Shown piece after piece: positions 18,275-27,130 of a stretch of 64,000 bases of DNA; positions within the stretch are counted from its first letter, which is position 1; every line of letters begins with the position of its first letter. The stretch is from NCBI RefSeq assembly GCF_900103805.1, contig NZ_FNIB01000003.1:200987-264986 (forward strand), in the 5' to 3' direction. The position numbers and the translations under genes were made by a program. The stretch comes from Cryobacterium flavum (GTDB lineage: Bacteria > Actinomycetota > Actinomycetes > Actinomycetales > Microbacteriaceae). Below the pieces are notes generated by a model. The model worked only from the letters and a program-made list of their open reading frames with translations. It ran no database searches and was not told the origin of the DNA.

Positions 18275-20593
18275 GTGGCCACCCACACTGCCCTGGACGA
18301 GCAGCGCTCTGCCGCCACCATTCTCGACGGCATCCGTCGGGCTGACGATCTCACGGTGGCGGCTGCACGCGACGGCGGTGTTCGCGCCGTGCGGCTGCTG
18401 GCCCAGGCGGCGACCGACCCCGCCGATCAGCTCACCGCCATTGCAGCGGTGCACGCCCTCGCCCAGGTCTTCGACGACTCGGCCGACGAGGTTCTCGTGG
18501 CCCTGTTGCACCACGACTCGGCGTTCCTGCGCGAGCACGCTGCCTGGGCGCTCGGCACCCGGCTGCCCCGCTACGACGCCATTGCTGGGCTGGTCACACT
18601 CGTGCGGCAGGGCGGTTTCACCGGCATGCTCGCCCAGCGCACCCTCGAGCAGTGGGGCTCCTCCGCTGCAGATCAGGTAGGCCTGTTCCTCGAGGGCATC
18701 CTGCTCGGCACGAGCGAAGCGGATGCCCGCGCCCGCTTGGTCGAGACCATCGGCCTTATCCCCGGCCGGATACCGGAGCGCCTGCTGCGCCGCGTCGCCG
18801 TCGATCGCACCGAGAAACTGCACGCTCGCGTCGTCGCCATCGCGGCACTCGGCGACCGGGCCCCGACACCGGCCGTCATGTCGTTGCTCTCCACGCTATC
18901 CCAAGCTGATGCCCTCACGCCCGGTGCCGAGGCTCCCGACGAGGCCCCCGATGACAAAGCCCATGACGACAACGCCCCGGACGACAGCCTCGAACTCGCC
19001 GCGGTCGCCCGCCTGGCCCTGTTCGACCTCACGGCCACGGCGGCCCCGCGCGGATCGTGGCAGCACGGCAGCCAGAGCGCCACGATCGCCCAGTTGTTTT
19101 TGCACGCCGACATCGACGGTGAGCTCTCTCAGGTAGGCGTCGGCGACAATGGCGGCATCGCCACACTGCTGGTGCGCCTCGGCGACGCCCTCGTCGCCGG
19201 TCCGGCCGGGGGGCCGAACTCTGCGGCAGCCGGGGTCGACCGGGTCATCACCATCTCCCGCGGCACCCACGAGTACGCGCTCGACGCTCTCTCCGACGTC
19301 GGATCGACCCAGCCCGGGCACTCGTTTGCGGCCGTTCCGTTCGTCGGTAGTCCGGTGCCGTCGATCGACGCGTGGCCGCGCCGGGTGGCCGCGCAGCGCG
19401 GCATCCGTCGTATTCTGCGCTCGGCCGGCACGGTCGACGCCATTCACCTGCGCATGGCCGACGTCGGCAGCCTCGCCGCGGCCACGGTCGCCCGCGACCT
19501 CGACATTCCGGTGGTGTTCACCGTGGCACCCGACCCGCACGGCGTGATCGACTCTCTCGAATCGAGCGGCGCGCTCACCCGGGCCAATTTCGGCACCGTC
19601 GACGCGGCCGAACACTTCTGGTTTCGCGCCCGCCTGGTGCAGCGCCTCGCCGCGGATGCCGCCCACACCGTGCTGTTTCCGCGCCCGCAACTGCAGCAGG
19701 ACATCGAACGACTGATCGGCATCGACATCGACGCGCACCCCGAACGTCACTCCGTCATTCCCGAAGGTATCGACCTGGCAGTGATCGACCGTTCGCGAAC
19801 GGATGCCCTCGGCTCGCTCGGCCTCACCGGCGGCAGCCTGCTGGTCTCCCGCGCCGCCCACGCGCGGGCCGCCGTCGAACCGGCCGCCGTGGCCTTCGAC
19901 CAGCTCGACGCCCTGCTCGGTACGCTCCCGCCCGACCGGCGCGGACTGCCGCTGCTGATCAGCGTCGGCCGACTGCACCGGGTCAAGGGCATGGCCGCCC
20001 TGGTCGAGGCGTGGAGCAGCGACCCGAAACTGCAGGCTCGCTGCAACCTGCTGATTGTGGGTGGCGACCTGGAGCATCCGTCGCGGGATGAAGGCATCGA
20101 GCTGCACCGCATGCAGGCAGCAGTGGCGGGCGCCGAAGCATCAACTCGAGGCCTGCTGTTGGCTGGGCACCGCGCCAACGACACCGTCGCGCGCTGGCTT
20201 GCCGCCGCCCGCTATGGACGTCCCGGCCTCGCGGCTCCGCTCGGCGTCTATGTCTGCGCGAGCATGAAAGAGGAGTTCGGCATCGCACTGCTCGAGGCGA
20301 TGGCCACCGGGCTCACAGTGGTTGCCCCCAACGGCGGCGGACCGGCGACCTACGTTGAGCACGGCGTGACCGGGTTGCTCGTCGACACCGGTGACTGCGA
20401 CGCCTTGGCCCACTCCATCACTGACGCGCTGACCCTGGCGGCGGGAGCGCATGGTGGCGCCAACGCGGCACGGGCTCGCAGCATGGTCGCGAACAGGTTT
20501 ACCATCGAGGCAATGGCGTCGATCCTGACGGAGGTCTACCGTGACGTTGCTCTGGCCAGCGAGCCGATCGCCTGGGAATTGAGCGTGTCGTGA
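18275..20593 (+). CDS. GT4-type glycosyltransferase with HEAT-like N-terminal region
   Basis: The protein is 772 residues from the GTG at 18275, which follows GGGAGGAG; an in-frame ATG at 18185 lacks a site. Residues 1-220 are Ala/Leu-rich paired helices resembling HEAT repeats (e.g. LTAIAAVHALAQVFDDSADE, LREHAAWALGTRLP). An acidic linker follows (DEAPDDKAHDD), then a GT-B fold: GDNGGIATLLVRLGDALV, SVGRLHRVKGMAALVEAW, LLIVGGDLEHP and KEEFGIALLEAMATG with the E-x7-E motif of retaining GT4 enzymes. The overall GT half resembles sucrose-synthase-like transferases. Donor, acceptor and product are unknown. The stop overlaps the next glycosyltransferase gene. Confidence 0.75.
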   Translation: MATHTALDEQRSAATILDGIRRADDLTVAAARDGGVRAVRLLAQAATDPADQLTAIAAVHALAQVFDDSADEVLVALLHHDSAFLREHAAWALGTRLPRYDAIAGLVTLVRQGGFTGMLAQRTLEQWGSSAADQVGLFLEGILLGTSEADARARLVETIGLIPGRIPERLLRRVAVDRTEKLHARVVAIAALGDRAPTPAVMSLLSTLSQADALTPGAEAPDEAPDDKAHDDNAPDDSLELAAVARLALFDLTATAAPRGSWQHGSQSATIAQLFLHADIDGELSQVGVGDNGGIATLLVRLGDALVAGPAGGPNSAAAGVDRVITISRGTHEYALDALSDVGSTQPGHSFAAVPFVGSPVPSIDAWPRRVAAQRGIRRILRSAGTVDAIHLRMADVGSLAAATVARDLDIPVVFTVAPDPHGVIDSLESSGALTRANFGTVDAAEHFWFRARLVQRLAADAAHTVLFPRPQLQQDIERLIGIDIDAHPERHSVIPEGIDLAVIDRSRTDALGSLGLTGGSLLVSRAAHARAAVEPAAVAFDQLDALLGTLPPDRRGLPLLISVGRLHRVKGMAALVEAWSSDPKLQARCNLLIVGGDLEHPSRDEGIELHRMQAAVAGAEASTRGLLLAGHRANDTVARWLAAARYGRPGLAAPLGVYVCASMKEEFGIALLEAMATGLTVVAPNGGGPATYVEHGVTGLLVDTGDCDALAHSITDALTLAAGAHGGANAARARSMVANRFTIEAMASILTEVYRDVALASEPIAWELSVS

Positions 20594-21903
20594 CCCTTCT
20601 GATCATCAGCCCGGACTATGCCTCGCACCTGTACCCGCTCGCCACGCTCGGTACCGCCTGGGCGCAGGCCGGCGAACGCGTCGTGGTGGCGACCGGTCCG
20701 GCGACGGCCGACATCGTGACCGCGTTCGGGTTCGAACGGGAGAATCTGCAGCTGGGCCGCGGCTCCAACCCCGGCACGATTCGGGCCGAACAGCAGCCCG
20801 TCGGTGAAGACGATGCCCTGCGCGGCTTCTTCGACGCCACCCGCCGCGGCATGGTTGATGTCCTGCGTTTTCAAGCCAAGGCGCGCAGCAGCGACCTGCT
20901 CTACAATCCGGTAGAGATCGCCCGCGAGGTGCAGCGCATCGTCGCCAAGGTGCGGCCAGACCAGATCATCGTTGACCACCTCGCCTTCAGTGCCCGGCTC
21001 GGCCTGCTCAGCGCCGGAGTGCCGCACGCCGACGTCGTGCTCGGGCATCCGTCGGCCTTGCCCGTTGAAACCGAGGTCTATGGCTACCCGCCTTCTTGGC
21101 CTGCCGTGTTCGCGCCCGATGCGACTGAACTCACCCTGCTCGAATTGCAGTGTGAGGCCGTGCGGGATTCGTTCACCCGCCAGTGGAATGACGCCCTGCA
21201 TAAGCTTGACCCCCAGGCGACGCCGAGCCGCGACGCCTTCCAGGAGTGCGGCGACGTGCTGCTTCTCAATTACCCGGCCGAACTGCACGCCCCCGAGCGC
21301 ACCAAGGCGCTGCCGCCGCACGTCTTTCTCGGCTCCGCCGTGCGCACCGAAGCTGTCGATCCCGAGGTCGAGGCGTGGCTGGCCGCAGATTCGCTGCCCG
21401 TGGTCTACGTCAGTTTTGGAAGTTTTCTCTCGGTACGTGGTGATGTGCTCACGCGCGTTGCCGCCGCCCTGAGAGGCCTGCCGGTGCGGGTCGCTCTCGC
21501 TGTCGGGGCGACTGATCCCACAGTGCTCGGGCCCATCCCCGACTCCTGGCTGGTGCGCGGGTTCCTGCCGCAGGTGCGCCTGCTGCAGGATGCCGCCCTC
21601 GCCGTGACGCACGGCGGCAATAATTCGGTTACCGAGGCGATGCGCGAGGGGGTGCCGCTCGTCGTGCTCCCGTTCTCAACCGACCAGTTTGCCGGGGCGG
21701 CCGCCCTCGACGACGCCGGCTTCGGCACGTCTCTGCCACCCAACACCGCGACCGTTCTCGACCTGCGGGAGGCTTGTGAGCGGATGCTGCGCCTCACCGG
21801 CTCCGCGCGCACCCACCTCGACTTACTCGCGGTGTCATTGACCCTGCAGTCCGGAGCGTCGCGCGCCTACGCGGCAGTCACCCGGGTGCCCGCCCGAGGT
21901 TAG
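20590..21903 (+). CDS. GT1-type (MGT/UGT-like) glycosyltransferase
   Basis: This 437-residue protein starts at a GTG overlapping the preceding stop (GTGA). It shows a GT-B fold: N-terminal LLIISPDYASHLYPLATLG, and a C-terminal nucleotide-sugar signature THGGNNSVTEAMREGVPLVV followed by PFSTDQFAGA, as in macrolide and UDP-glucosyltransferases of family GT1. No secretion signal. Coupling to the GT4-like gene suggests two-step sugar addition to one acceptor, possibly a glycolipid or small molecule; this is inference. No acceptor-modifying gene lies nearby. Confidence 0.8.
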   Translation: MTLLIISPDYASHLYPLATLGTAWAQAGERVVVATGPATADIVTAFGFERENLQLGRGSNPGTIRAEQQPVGEDDALRGFFDATRRGMVDVLRFQAKARSSDLLYNPVEIAREVQRIVAKVRPDQIIVDHLAFSARLGLLSAGVPHADVVLGHPSALPVETEVYGYPPSWPAVFAPDATELTLLELQCEAVRDSFTRQWNDALHKLDPQATPSRDAFQECGDVLLLNYPAELHAPERTKALPPHVFLGSAVRTEAVDPEVEAWLAADSLPVVYVSFGSFLSVRGDVLTRVAAALRGLPVRVALAVGATDPTVLGPIPDSWLVRGFLPQVRLLQDAALAVTHGGNNSVTEAMREGVPLVVLPFSTDQFAGAAALDDAGFGTSLPPNTATVLDLREACERMLRLTGSARTHLDLLAVSLTLQSGASRAYAAVTRVPARG

Positions 21904-21994
21904 CCCCTTCTCTCCGGGCCGGACCCGGACACTGGGCCCAGGATAGATCATGGTCCCGGCTTCCTAAGCTGGGCCCGGCCCTCTACACAACCGG

Positions 21995-22588
21995 TCAGTT
22001 CGGCCGGTCGACATCAACTCCGGTGCCTAGATCGCCGCACTCGACGGCCTCGGCCGCGTGCGAGCGCAGATAGGGACCGGCGCCGGAGTCACCGGTCGCA
22101 CCAGCAATGAGGGGCTCCCAGTGTGCGCGGCCGATCACGACCGGGTGACCGGGTTGCCCGGCGAACCGTGCCTGGCGCAGGGTGGTCTCGGTGCTGGTGC
22201 CGATCATCCGCTCGATCGTCGCCTGATTCAGGTCGGGCACATCCACCGGAACCACGGCGACGCTGGTCAGACCGGGCTGATCGAGAGCGCAGAGCAGCCC
22301 GGCACGCAGCGAGGCAGAGAGCCCGTCGGCCCAATCGGTGGCCTGCACGACTAGAACGGATGCCGCAGGCGTAAGCAGCGCCGCGGCCTCGGCCCCGCGG
22401 GCCCCCAGTACCACGATCACGGGGGAGCAGCCGGACGCTGTCAGGACATCGATGGTGTGCCGAAGCCAGGAGTGCCCGGCGGCGTCGTGCACGAGCGCCT
22501 TCGGCTGACCGTAGCGTGAACCGGCCCCGGCGGCGAGCACCAGCCCCGCGGCGTGGCTGGCGGGCTGCGGCGTCTGCATGCCTGCCAT
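21995..22588 (-). CDS. MobA/MocA-like molybdenum cofactor nucleotidyltransferase
   Basis: The protein is about 197 residues with the NTP-transferase loop GLVLAAGAGSRYGQPKAL near the N-terminus, then VVVLGARGAEAAALL and a VVPVDVPDLNQATIERMI metal-binding region. This small NTP-transferase-3 type includes MocA, which adds CMP to molybdopterin for the xanthine dehydrogenase family, and MobA. With a xanthine dehydrogenase about 10 kb away, the MocA role is plausible but unproven. The start is uncertain: ATG 22588, ATG 22579 and GTG 22615 are all in frame. Confidence 0.7.
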   Translation of the reverse strand: MAGMQTPQPASHAAGLVLAAGAGSRYGQPKALVHDAAGHSWLRHTIDVLTASGCSPVIVVLGARGAEAAALLTPAASVLVVQATDWADGLSASLRAGLLCALDQPGLTSVAVVPVDVPDLNQATIERMIGTSTETTLRQARFAGQPGHPVVIGRAHWEPLIAGATGDSGAGPYLRSHAAEAVECGDLGTGVDVDRPN

Positions 22589-22688
22589 CGTACGGGCCAA
22601 TCCTGCGACGGTCACGATCCCCCCACCACGGGGGTGAATGGGCGTTTCGCTGGCCGCGGCGCTATACGCTCGCAGGAAGAGCCCGATA

Positions 22689-22715
22689 TTTTCAGCCCTG
22701 CCGCGTGAAATTCAC
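22689..22715. promoter_or_regulatory. TTTTCA / GTGAAATTCAC element upstream of the formamidase-like gene
   Basis: GTGAAATTCAC at 22705-22715 is a palindrome about 85 bases before the start at 22800, with TTTTCA just upstream. It resembles repeats at 25141 and 31789 and may be an operator of the purine/ureide genes. Confidence 0.35.
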
Positions 22716-22799
22716 TCCGATTCGGCCTGGCCCTCGCCGGATCAACAACGATGCGTCGCTCGGCGCGTTGTTTGGTACCTGCTTGTCTGGAAGGCTACG

Positions 22800-23882
22800 A
22801 TGAACGCTTTGATCCTTCAGCCGCAGCGCTGCAGCATCCGCTCGGGGCAATATCTTCCCGCGACTATCAATACTGTGCTCTGGGGGCGTCTGCCGTGCGC
22901 GCGGGACGTGGGTGTGATCACTGTCGACTCGGGCGAGGAGCTGACCATCGACACGATCAGCCACGAGGGGGTGCTCGAAGATCAGGGCCGCGACCCGGCC
23001 GCGTTCTTCGGCCGAAACGGTGTGCCGCGCGAATTCGTACTCGACGACGCCGTCGCGCTGGCCGCCTCGGACATCGACCGCGACCCGGGCAGCGACGGCC
23101 CGCACGTTGTCACCGGCCCCATCCACGTGCGCGGGGCGATGCCCGGCGACCTGCTCAAAATGACCGTCCTCGAGGCGACACCGCGTGTGCCCTACGGAAT
23201 CATCTCCAACCGGCACGGTCGCGGCACCCTGCCGGGCGAGTATCCGCTCGGTAACGAAAATGTGAGCGTGTTCGCGGCCGTCGAGGAGTACGAGGGCCGT
23301 CAAGTGGGCACACTGCCGCTCCAGCCCGGCGGCGACCGGGTGGTGCGGTTTCCCCTGAACCCGTTCCTCGGCATCATGGGCGTCGCCGTCGCGGGCGACG
23401 TTCGGGCGCATTCCGTGCCGCCGGGCGCGCACGGCGGCAACCTTGATATCAACCTGCTCACCGTTGGATCGTCGTTGTACCTGCCGGTGCAGGTCCCGGG
23501 CGCGCTCGCCTACGTCGGCGACCCGCACTTCGCTCAGGGCGATGGCGCGGTCGCCCTCACGGCCATGGAGGCGTCGCTGCGCGTCAGGGTACGCTTCGAC
23601 GTGATCAGCCAAGCGGATGCCCTCACACAGTTTGGCGCGCTCGTCGGCCCACTCGCCGAGACGAGCGATTTTCTCGTGCCGACCGGCCTGAACGTCGACC
23701 TCGACGAGGCTGTGCGCGAGTGCGTGCGGGCGGCAATCAACCTGCTCGCCGCCCGCTACGGCATGGATCGCACCCTCGCCTACGCCTATCTCAGCGCCGC
23801 AACCGACTTCAACATCTCGCAGGTGGTTGACCGTGTCACCGGCGTGCACGCCCGCATTCGAGTGGCCGACTTTCGTGGTTGA
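22800..23882 (+). CDS. Acetamidase/formamidase family protein
   Basis: This 360-residue protein belongs to the FmdA/AmdA family. Features include NTVLWGRLPCARDVG, VDSGEELTIDTISHEG, the VTGPIHVRGAMPGDLLKMTVLE motif split over residues 100-125, and HGGNLDINLLTVGSSLYLPV near the metal site. Family members release ammonia from formamide, acetamide or related amides. GGAAGG precedes the ATG. The coding end overlaps the region of the following amidase start, so the two form an operon. With purine genes around it, a nitrogen-scavenging role on a small amide is likely; the actual substrate is unknown. Confidence 0.85.
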   Translation: MNALILQPQRCSIRSGQYLPATINTVLWGRLPCARDVGVITVDSGEELTIDTISHEGVLEDQGRDPAAFFGRNGVPREFVLDDAVALAASDIDRDPGSDGPHVVTGPIHVRGAMPGDLLKMTVLEATPRVPYGIISNRHGRGTLPGEYPLGNENVSVFAAVEEYEGRQVGTLPLQPGGDRVVRFPLNPFLGIMGVAVAGDVRAHSVPPGAHGGNLDINLLTVGSSLYLPVQVPGALAYVGDPHFAQGDGAVALTAMEASLRVRVRFDVISQADALTQFGALVGPLAETSDFLVPTGLNVDLDEAVRECVRAAINLLAARYGMDRTLAYAYLSAATDFNISQVVDRVTGVHARIRVADFRG

Positions 23883-23886
23883 TTCG

Positions 23887-25071
23887 ATGCGTTCGGCAGC
23901 GGTGCCGGCCTTTGACACCAGCATTTGGCGGGTCCTGGGCAACCCCCTCGTGGGCAGCGAATCCGGCAGTGAAACCGGCGCTCCGCTGCACGGTTTGACC
24001 GTCGCCGTCAAAGATCTCTACGACGTGGCCGGTTTCGCTGTCGGCGCCGGTAGTCCGGAATACCTGCGCGAGCAGTCCGTCGCGACGGAAAGCGCCCCGG
24101 CCCTGCGGTCACTGCTCGGTGCGGGCGCCAGTGTGCGCGGTATCGCGCAGACCGATGAGTTCGCCTACAGTATCGCCGGAGCCAACGTGCATTACGGCAC
24201 CCCGCCGAACCCGCGGGTTCCCGATGGGCTCCCCGGCGGGTCGTCGAGCGGCCCGGCCGCAGCGGTCGCGCTCGGCCACGCCGACATCGGGCTCGGCACC
24301 GACACCGCGGGATCCATTCGCGTGCCCGCGTCGTACCAGGGTTTGTGGGGCCTTCGGAGCACCCAGGACGCCGTGAATCGCAGTGGACTGCTGCCACTCG
24401 CGCCGCGGTTCGATGCGGTCGGCTGGCTCACCCGCACCCCCGACGTGCTGCGTGCGGCCGTGGTCGCGTCGGTGGAACCGCACCTGCAACGTATTGCGCC
24501 GCAGCGCTACGCGGTGGCGGCATCCGTTGTTTTCGGTCTGGAGGACGACGTGCAGGCGGAGTTTCTCGGTGCTGCCAGCCGACTGCCGGTCGATCTCGTC
24601 GATGTCGGCGATGTCACCGCCCTGTTCCAGGCCTTTCGCACCGTGCAGGCGGCTGAGGCCTGGCAGATCCACGGCGGCTGGGTGCGCGCCCACCCCGGAG
24701 CGCTCGGCCCCGATGTGGCCGCACGTTTCGCCGGGGCGTCTCAGGTCACCGGCAGCGCCGACCGCGCGGCGCGGGGCGTTCTCGCGGTAGCGCGCGAGCG
24801 ACTGGACCACATTCTGAACGACCGGGTATTGCTGCTTCCGAGCACCGCGTCGACGGCGCCCCGCCGCGACAGCGACCCGGCGACGCTCGATCGCAGCCGC
24901 AGCGCGACCCTCGCGTTGACCTGCCTGGCCGCGATCGGCGGCTACCCGGCCCTGTCGGCGCCGCTGCTTTCGGTGGGCGGTGGCCCGCTCGGGCTGTGCC
25001 TGGTCGGGCCGAGGTTCAGCGACCTGGCGCTCGTGGATGCCGCAGTGGAACTGGCCACCGCGCTCGGGTGA
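23887..25071 (+). CDS. Amidase signature enzyme
   Basis: The protein is 394 residues. The Ser-cisSer-Lys triad can be read: Lys in VAVKDLYDVAG, the glycine/serine loop GGSSSGPAAAVALG (family form GGSSGG) and the nucleophile in GTDTAGSIRVPAS. Length and sequence are those of short bacterial amidases related to AtzF and GatA-like hydrolases. ATG 23887 is 4 bases after the formamidase stop; GTG 23875 is an alternative. It probably hydrolyses a small amide or ureide in the cytoplasm together with the preceding gene. Confidence 0.85.
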   Translation: MRSAAVPAFDTSIWRVLGNPLVGSESGSETGAPLHGLTVAVKDLYDVAGFAVGAGSPEYLREQSVATESAPALRSLLGAGASVRGIAQTDEFAYSIAGANVHYGTPPNPRVPDGLPGGSSSGPAAAVALGHADIGLGTDTAGSIRVPASYQGLWGLRSTQDAVNRSGLLPLAPRFDAVGWLTRTPDVLRAAVVASVEPHLQRIAPQRYAVAASVVFGLEDDVQAEFLGAASRLPVDLVDVGDVTALFQAFRTVQAAEAWQIHGGWVRAHPGALGPDVAARFAGASQVTGSADRAARGVLAVARERLDHILNDRVLLLPSTASTAPRRDSDPATLDRSRSATLALTCLAAIGGYPALSAPLLSVGGGPLGLCLVGPRFSDLALVDAAVELATALG

Positions 25072-25140
25072 GCCACCGGGTTTCAACACTGCGACATCCC
25101 CGTAACGTGCAGGAAACGTCTGCTGCCTAAACTGGGCACC

Positions 25141-25156
25141 TGAAACACCTGTTTCA
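25141..25156. promoter_or_regulatory. Palindrome TGAAACA-CC-TGTTTCA, likely operator
   Basis: The palindrome has perfect 7-base arms, 14 bases before the GTG of the aminotransferase remnant, and a further half site, TGAAACAC, spans that start. Its position over the start region of the operon argues for a repressor site. The RpiR-type regulator in the same operon (27127) is the obvious candidate. Confidence 0.6.
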
Positions 25157-25169
25157 CCATGCCGAGGGA

Positions 25170-25856
25170 GTGAAACACATTTCCAGTCTTCCGATCAACC
25201 CGCCCGCGCGACTTCTCATGGGTCCCGGCCCGATCAACGCCGATCCTCGGGTGCTGCACGCCATGGCGGCACAACTGGTGGGCCAGTACGACCCCGCCAT
25301 GACCGGCTACATGACCGAGACGCAAGCGTTCTACCGCACCGTCTTCGGCACCACGAACGAGCACACGCTGCTCGTGCACGGTACCGCCCGGGCCGGCATC
25401 GAGGCCGCCCTGGTTTCGCTGATCGACGGTGCCCGCGAATGCGCCCGGCTGCTCGTGGAGGAAGGGCTGCCGGAGGCCGTTGAGCGGCACCGTCGGCACG
25501 GCGCCGCGATGCTGGCCGGGGTACAGGCTCTTGGCCTCGATACGTTTGGTGACCTCGGGCACAAGATGAATAACGTCGTCGCGGTCGTGATCCCCGACGG
25601 GGTGAACGGCGACAGCGTGCGCGGGGCCCTGCTGAACGACTTCGGCATCGAGATCGGAACCTCGTTCGGCCCACTGCACGGCAAAGTTTGGCGCATCGGA
25701 ACCATGGGCTACAACGCCCGCCAAGACACCGTGCTGACCACCCTCGCCGCGCTCGAGCAGGTGCTGCGCCGCGCCGGGGCATCCGTTGTGGGTGGCAGCG
25801 GTGTGGGCGCCGCCTACGATGTGTACGCCGATAACGCGCGACAGGATGCCCTGTGA
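25170..25856 (+). pseudogene. (S)-ureidoglycine-glyoxylate aminotransferase (PucG-like), core deleted in frame
   Basis: The 228-residue reading frame joins the N-terminal part of a class V aminotransferase (LLMGPGPINADPRVLHAMAA, LLVHGTARAGIEAALVSLID) directly to its C-terminal domain (ARECARLLVEEGLPEAVERH, HKMNNVVAVVIPDG, GIEIGTSFGPLHGKVWRIG). Family members are about 400 residues; roughly 170 are missing, including the PLP-binding lysine region. The junction is near base 25432. The reading frame is kept, and the stop overlaps the allC GTG (GTGA), so the remnant may persist to drive translation of allC. It cannot be an active transaminase as read. Start is the GTG at 25170 after GAGGGA. Confidence 0.8.
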
Positions 25857-27130
25857 CGACCGCGGCCGACATCCTCGACCGGTGCGACGAGCTCGCCCGG
25901 CACAGCTCTCTGCCGAACGGCCTGATCGAGCGGGTCTACCTCTCGCCCGAACACGCCGCCGTGAACGCCCTCGCCGCCGAGTGGATGACCGCGGCCGGCC
26001 TGGCCACCTGGCAGGATGCCGCGGGAAACCAGTGCGGTCGGCTCGAAGGAGCCACCCCCGGGCTACCCGCACTGCTGCTCGGTTCGCACCTCGACACGGT
26101 TCCTGCGGCGGGGCGGTACGACGGAATCCTCGGGGTGCTGCTCGCCATCGCGGTGGCCGAACGCCTCGCGCAGTCGGGTCGCCCCCTACCGTTTGCCCTT
26201 GAGGTGGCCGCCTTCGGCGACGAAGAGGGCACCCGATTCGGCACCACCCTGCTCGGCAGCCGCGCCCTGGCCGGAACCTGGCAGAACGAGTGGTGGGGCC
26301 GGCTCGATGCGAACGGTGTGAGCCTCGACGCGGCCTATCGTGCGTTCGGCCTCGACCCGGCGTTGATCGGCGAGGCCGCGCGCACCCCGGTCGAACTGAT
26401 CGGCTACCTCGAAGCGCACATCGAACAGGGCGCAGTACTCGATGACGCCGGCCTCGCGCTCGGCGTCGTGTCGTCGATCGCCGGAGCCCGACGGTTCCAG
26501 GTCGTGATCGAGGGGGCTGCAAGGCACTCCGGAACGCCGTGGGCGCTGCGCCGAGACGCCCTGGCCGGGGCGAGCGAGGTCATTCTCGCGATCGAACGCA
26601 TTGCCCGCGAGGCGGACCTGATCGGCACGGTCGGTCACCTCGCCCTCTTTCCCGACGCGGTGAATGTCATTCCGGGGCGGGTCGAGTTCAGTCTCGACCT
26701 GCGCGGCGAGTTTGATCCGCAACGAGACCGGGCGTGGGCCCTGATCGAGCAGACGGCGGAGCAAATTTGCGAACGCCGAGGGCTGACGCTGACGAGCGTT
26801 CAAACTCACGGCGCACCGGCCGCGCACTGCAGCCCGCACCTGCGGGCGGCCGTGGCGACCGGCATCCGCTTGGCTGGTGGTGAGTCGTCGCCGACGACGC
26901 TGTTCTCTATGGCTGGCCACGACGCCATGGCGATCGCGGCGCTCACCGACATCGGCATGTTGTTCGTGCGCTGCCTCGGCGGCGTCAGTCACCACCCCGA
27001 CGAATCGGTCACCGAGGCCGACGTGGCCGTCGCGCTCGATGCGTTCGAAGCAGCGGTGCTGGCCCTGGCCGACCAGTACGACGCCGACGAGATGGACTCC
27101 GAGTACGACGCACGTGCGGCTCTGAGGTGA
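25853..27130 (+). CDS. allC: Allantoate amidohydrolase (M20 family)
   Basis: The protein is 425 residues of the M20 dizinc hydrolase family: LLLGSHLDTVPAAGRYDGIL and AFGDEEGTRFG carry metal ligands, HIEQGAVLDDAGLALGVVSS is the hydantoinase/carbamoylase/AllC signature, and SMAGHDAMAIA is near the C-terminus. In context it should convert allantoate to ureidoglycine plus ammonia and CO2. It starts at a GTG overlapping the aminotransferase remnant and ends overlapping the RpiR gene. N-carbamoyl amino acid hydrolase is the main alternative; the neighbours favour allantoate. Confidence 0.85.
   Translation: MTTAADILDRCDELARHSSLPNGLIERVYLSPEHAAVNALAAEWMTAAGLATWQDAAGNQCGRLEGATPGLPALLLGSHLDTVPAAGRYDGILGVLLAIAVAERLAQSGRPLPFALEVAAFGDEEGTRFGTTLLGSRALAGTWQNEWWGRLDANGVSLDAAYRAFGLDPALIGEAARTPVELIGYLEAHIEQGAVLDDAGLALGVVSSIAGARRFQVVIEGAARHSGTPWALRRDALAGASEVILAIERIAREADLIGTVGHLALFPDAVNVIPGRVEFSLDLRGEFDPQRDRAWALIEQTAEQICERRGLTLTSVQTHGAPAAHCSPHLRAAVATGIRLAGGESSPTTLFSMAGHDAMAIAALTDIGMLFVRCLGGVSHHPDESVTEADVAVALDAFEAAVLALADQYDADEMDSEYDARAALR

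Noticed and set aside
21904..21994. GGGCCC-containing dyads as a terminator between glycosyltransferase and MobA-like genes
   Set aside because: The arms do not form a convincing continuous stem; GGGCCC is self-complementary and frequent at this GC content.
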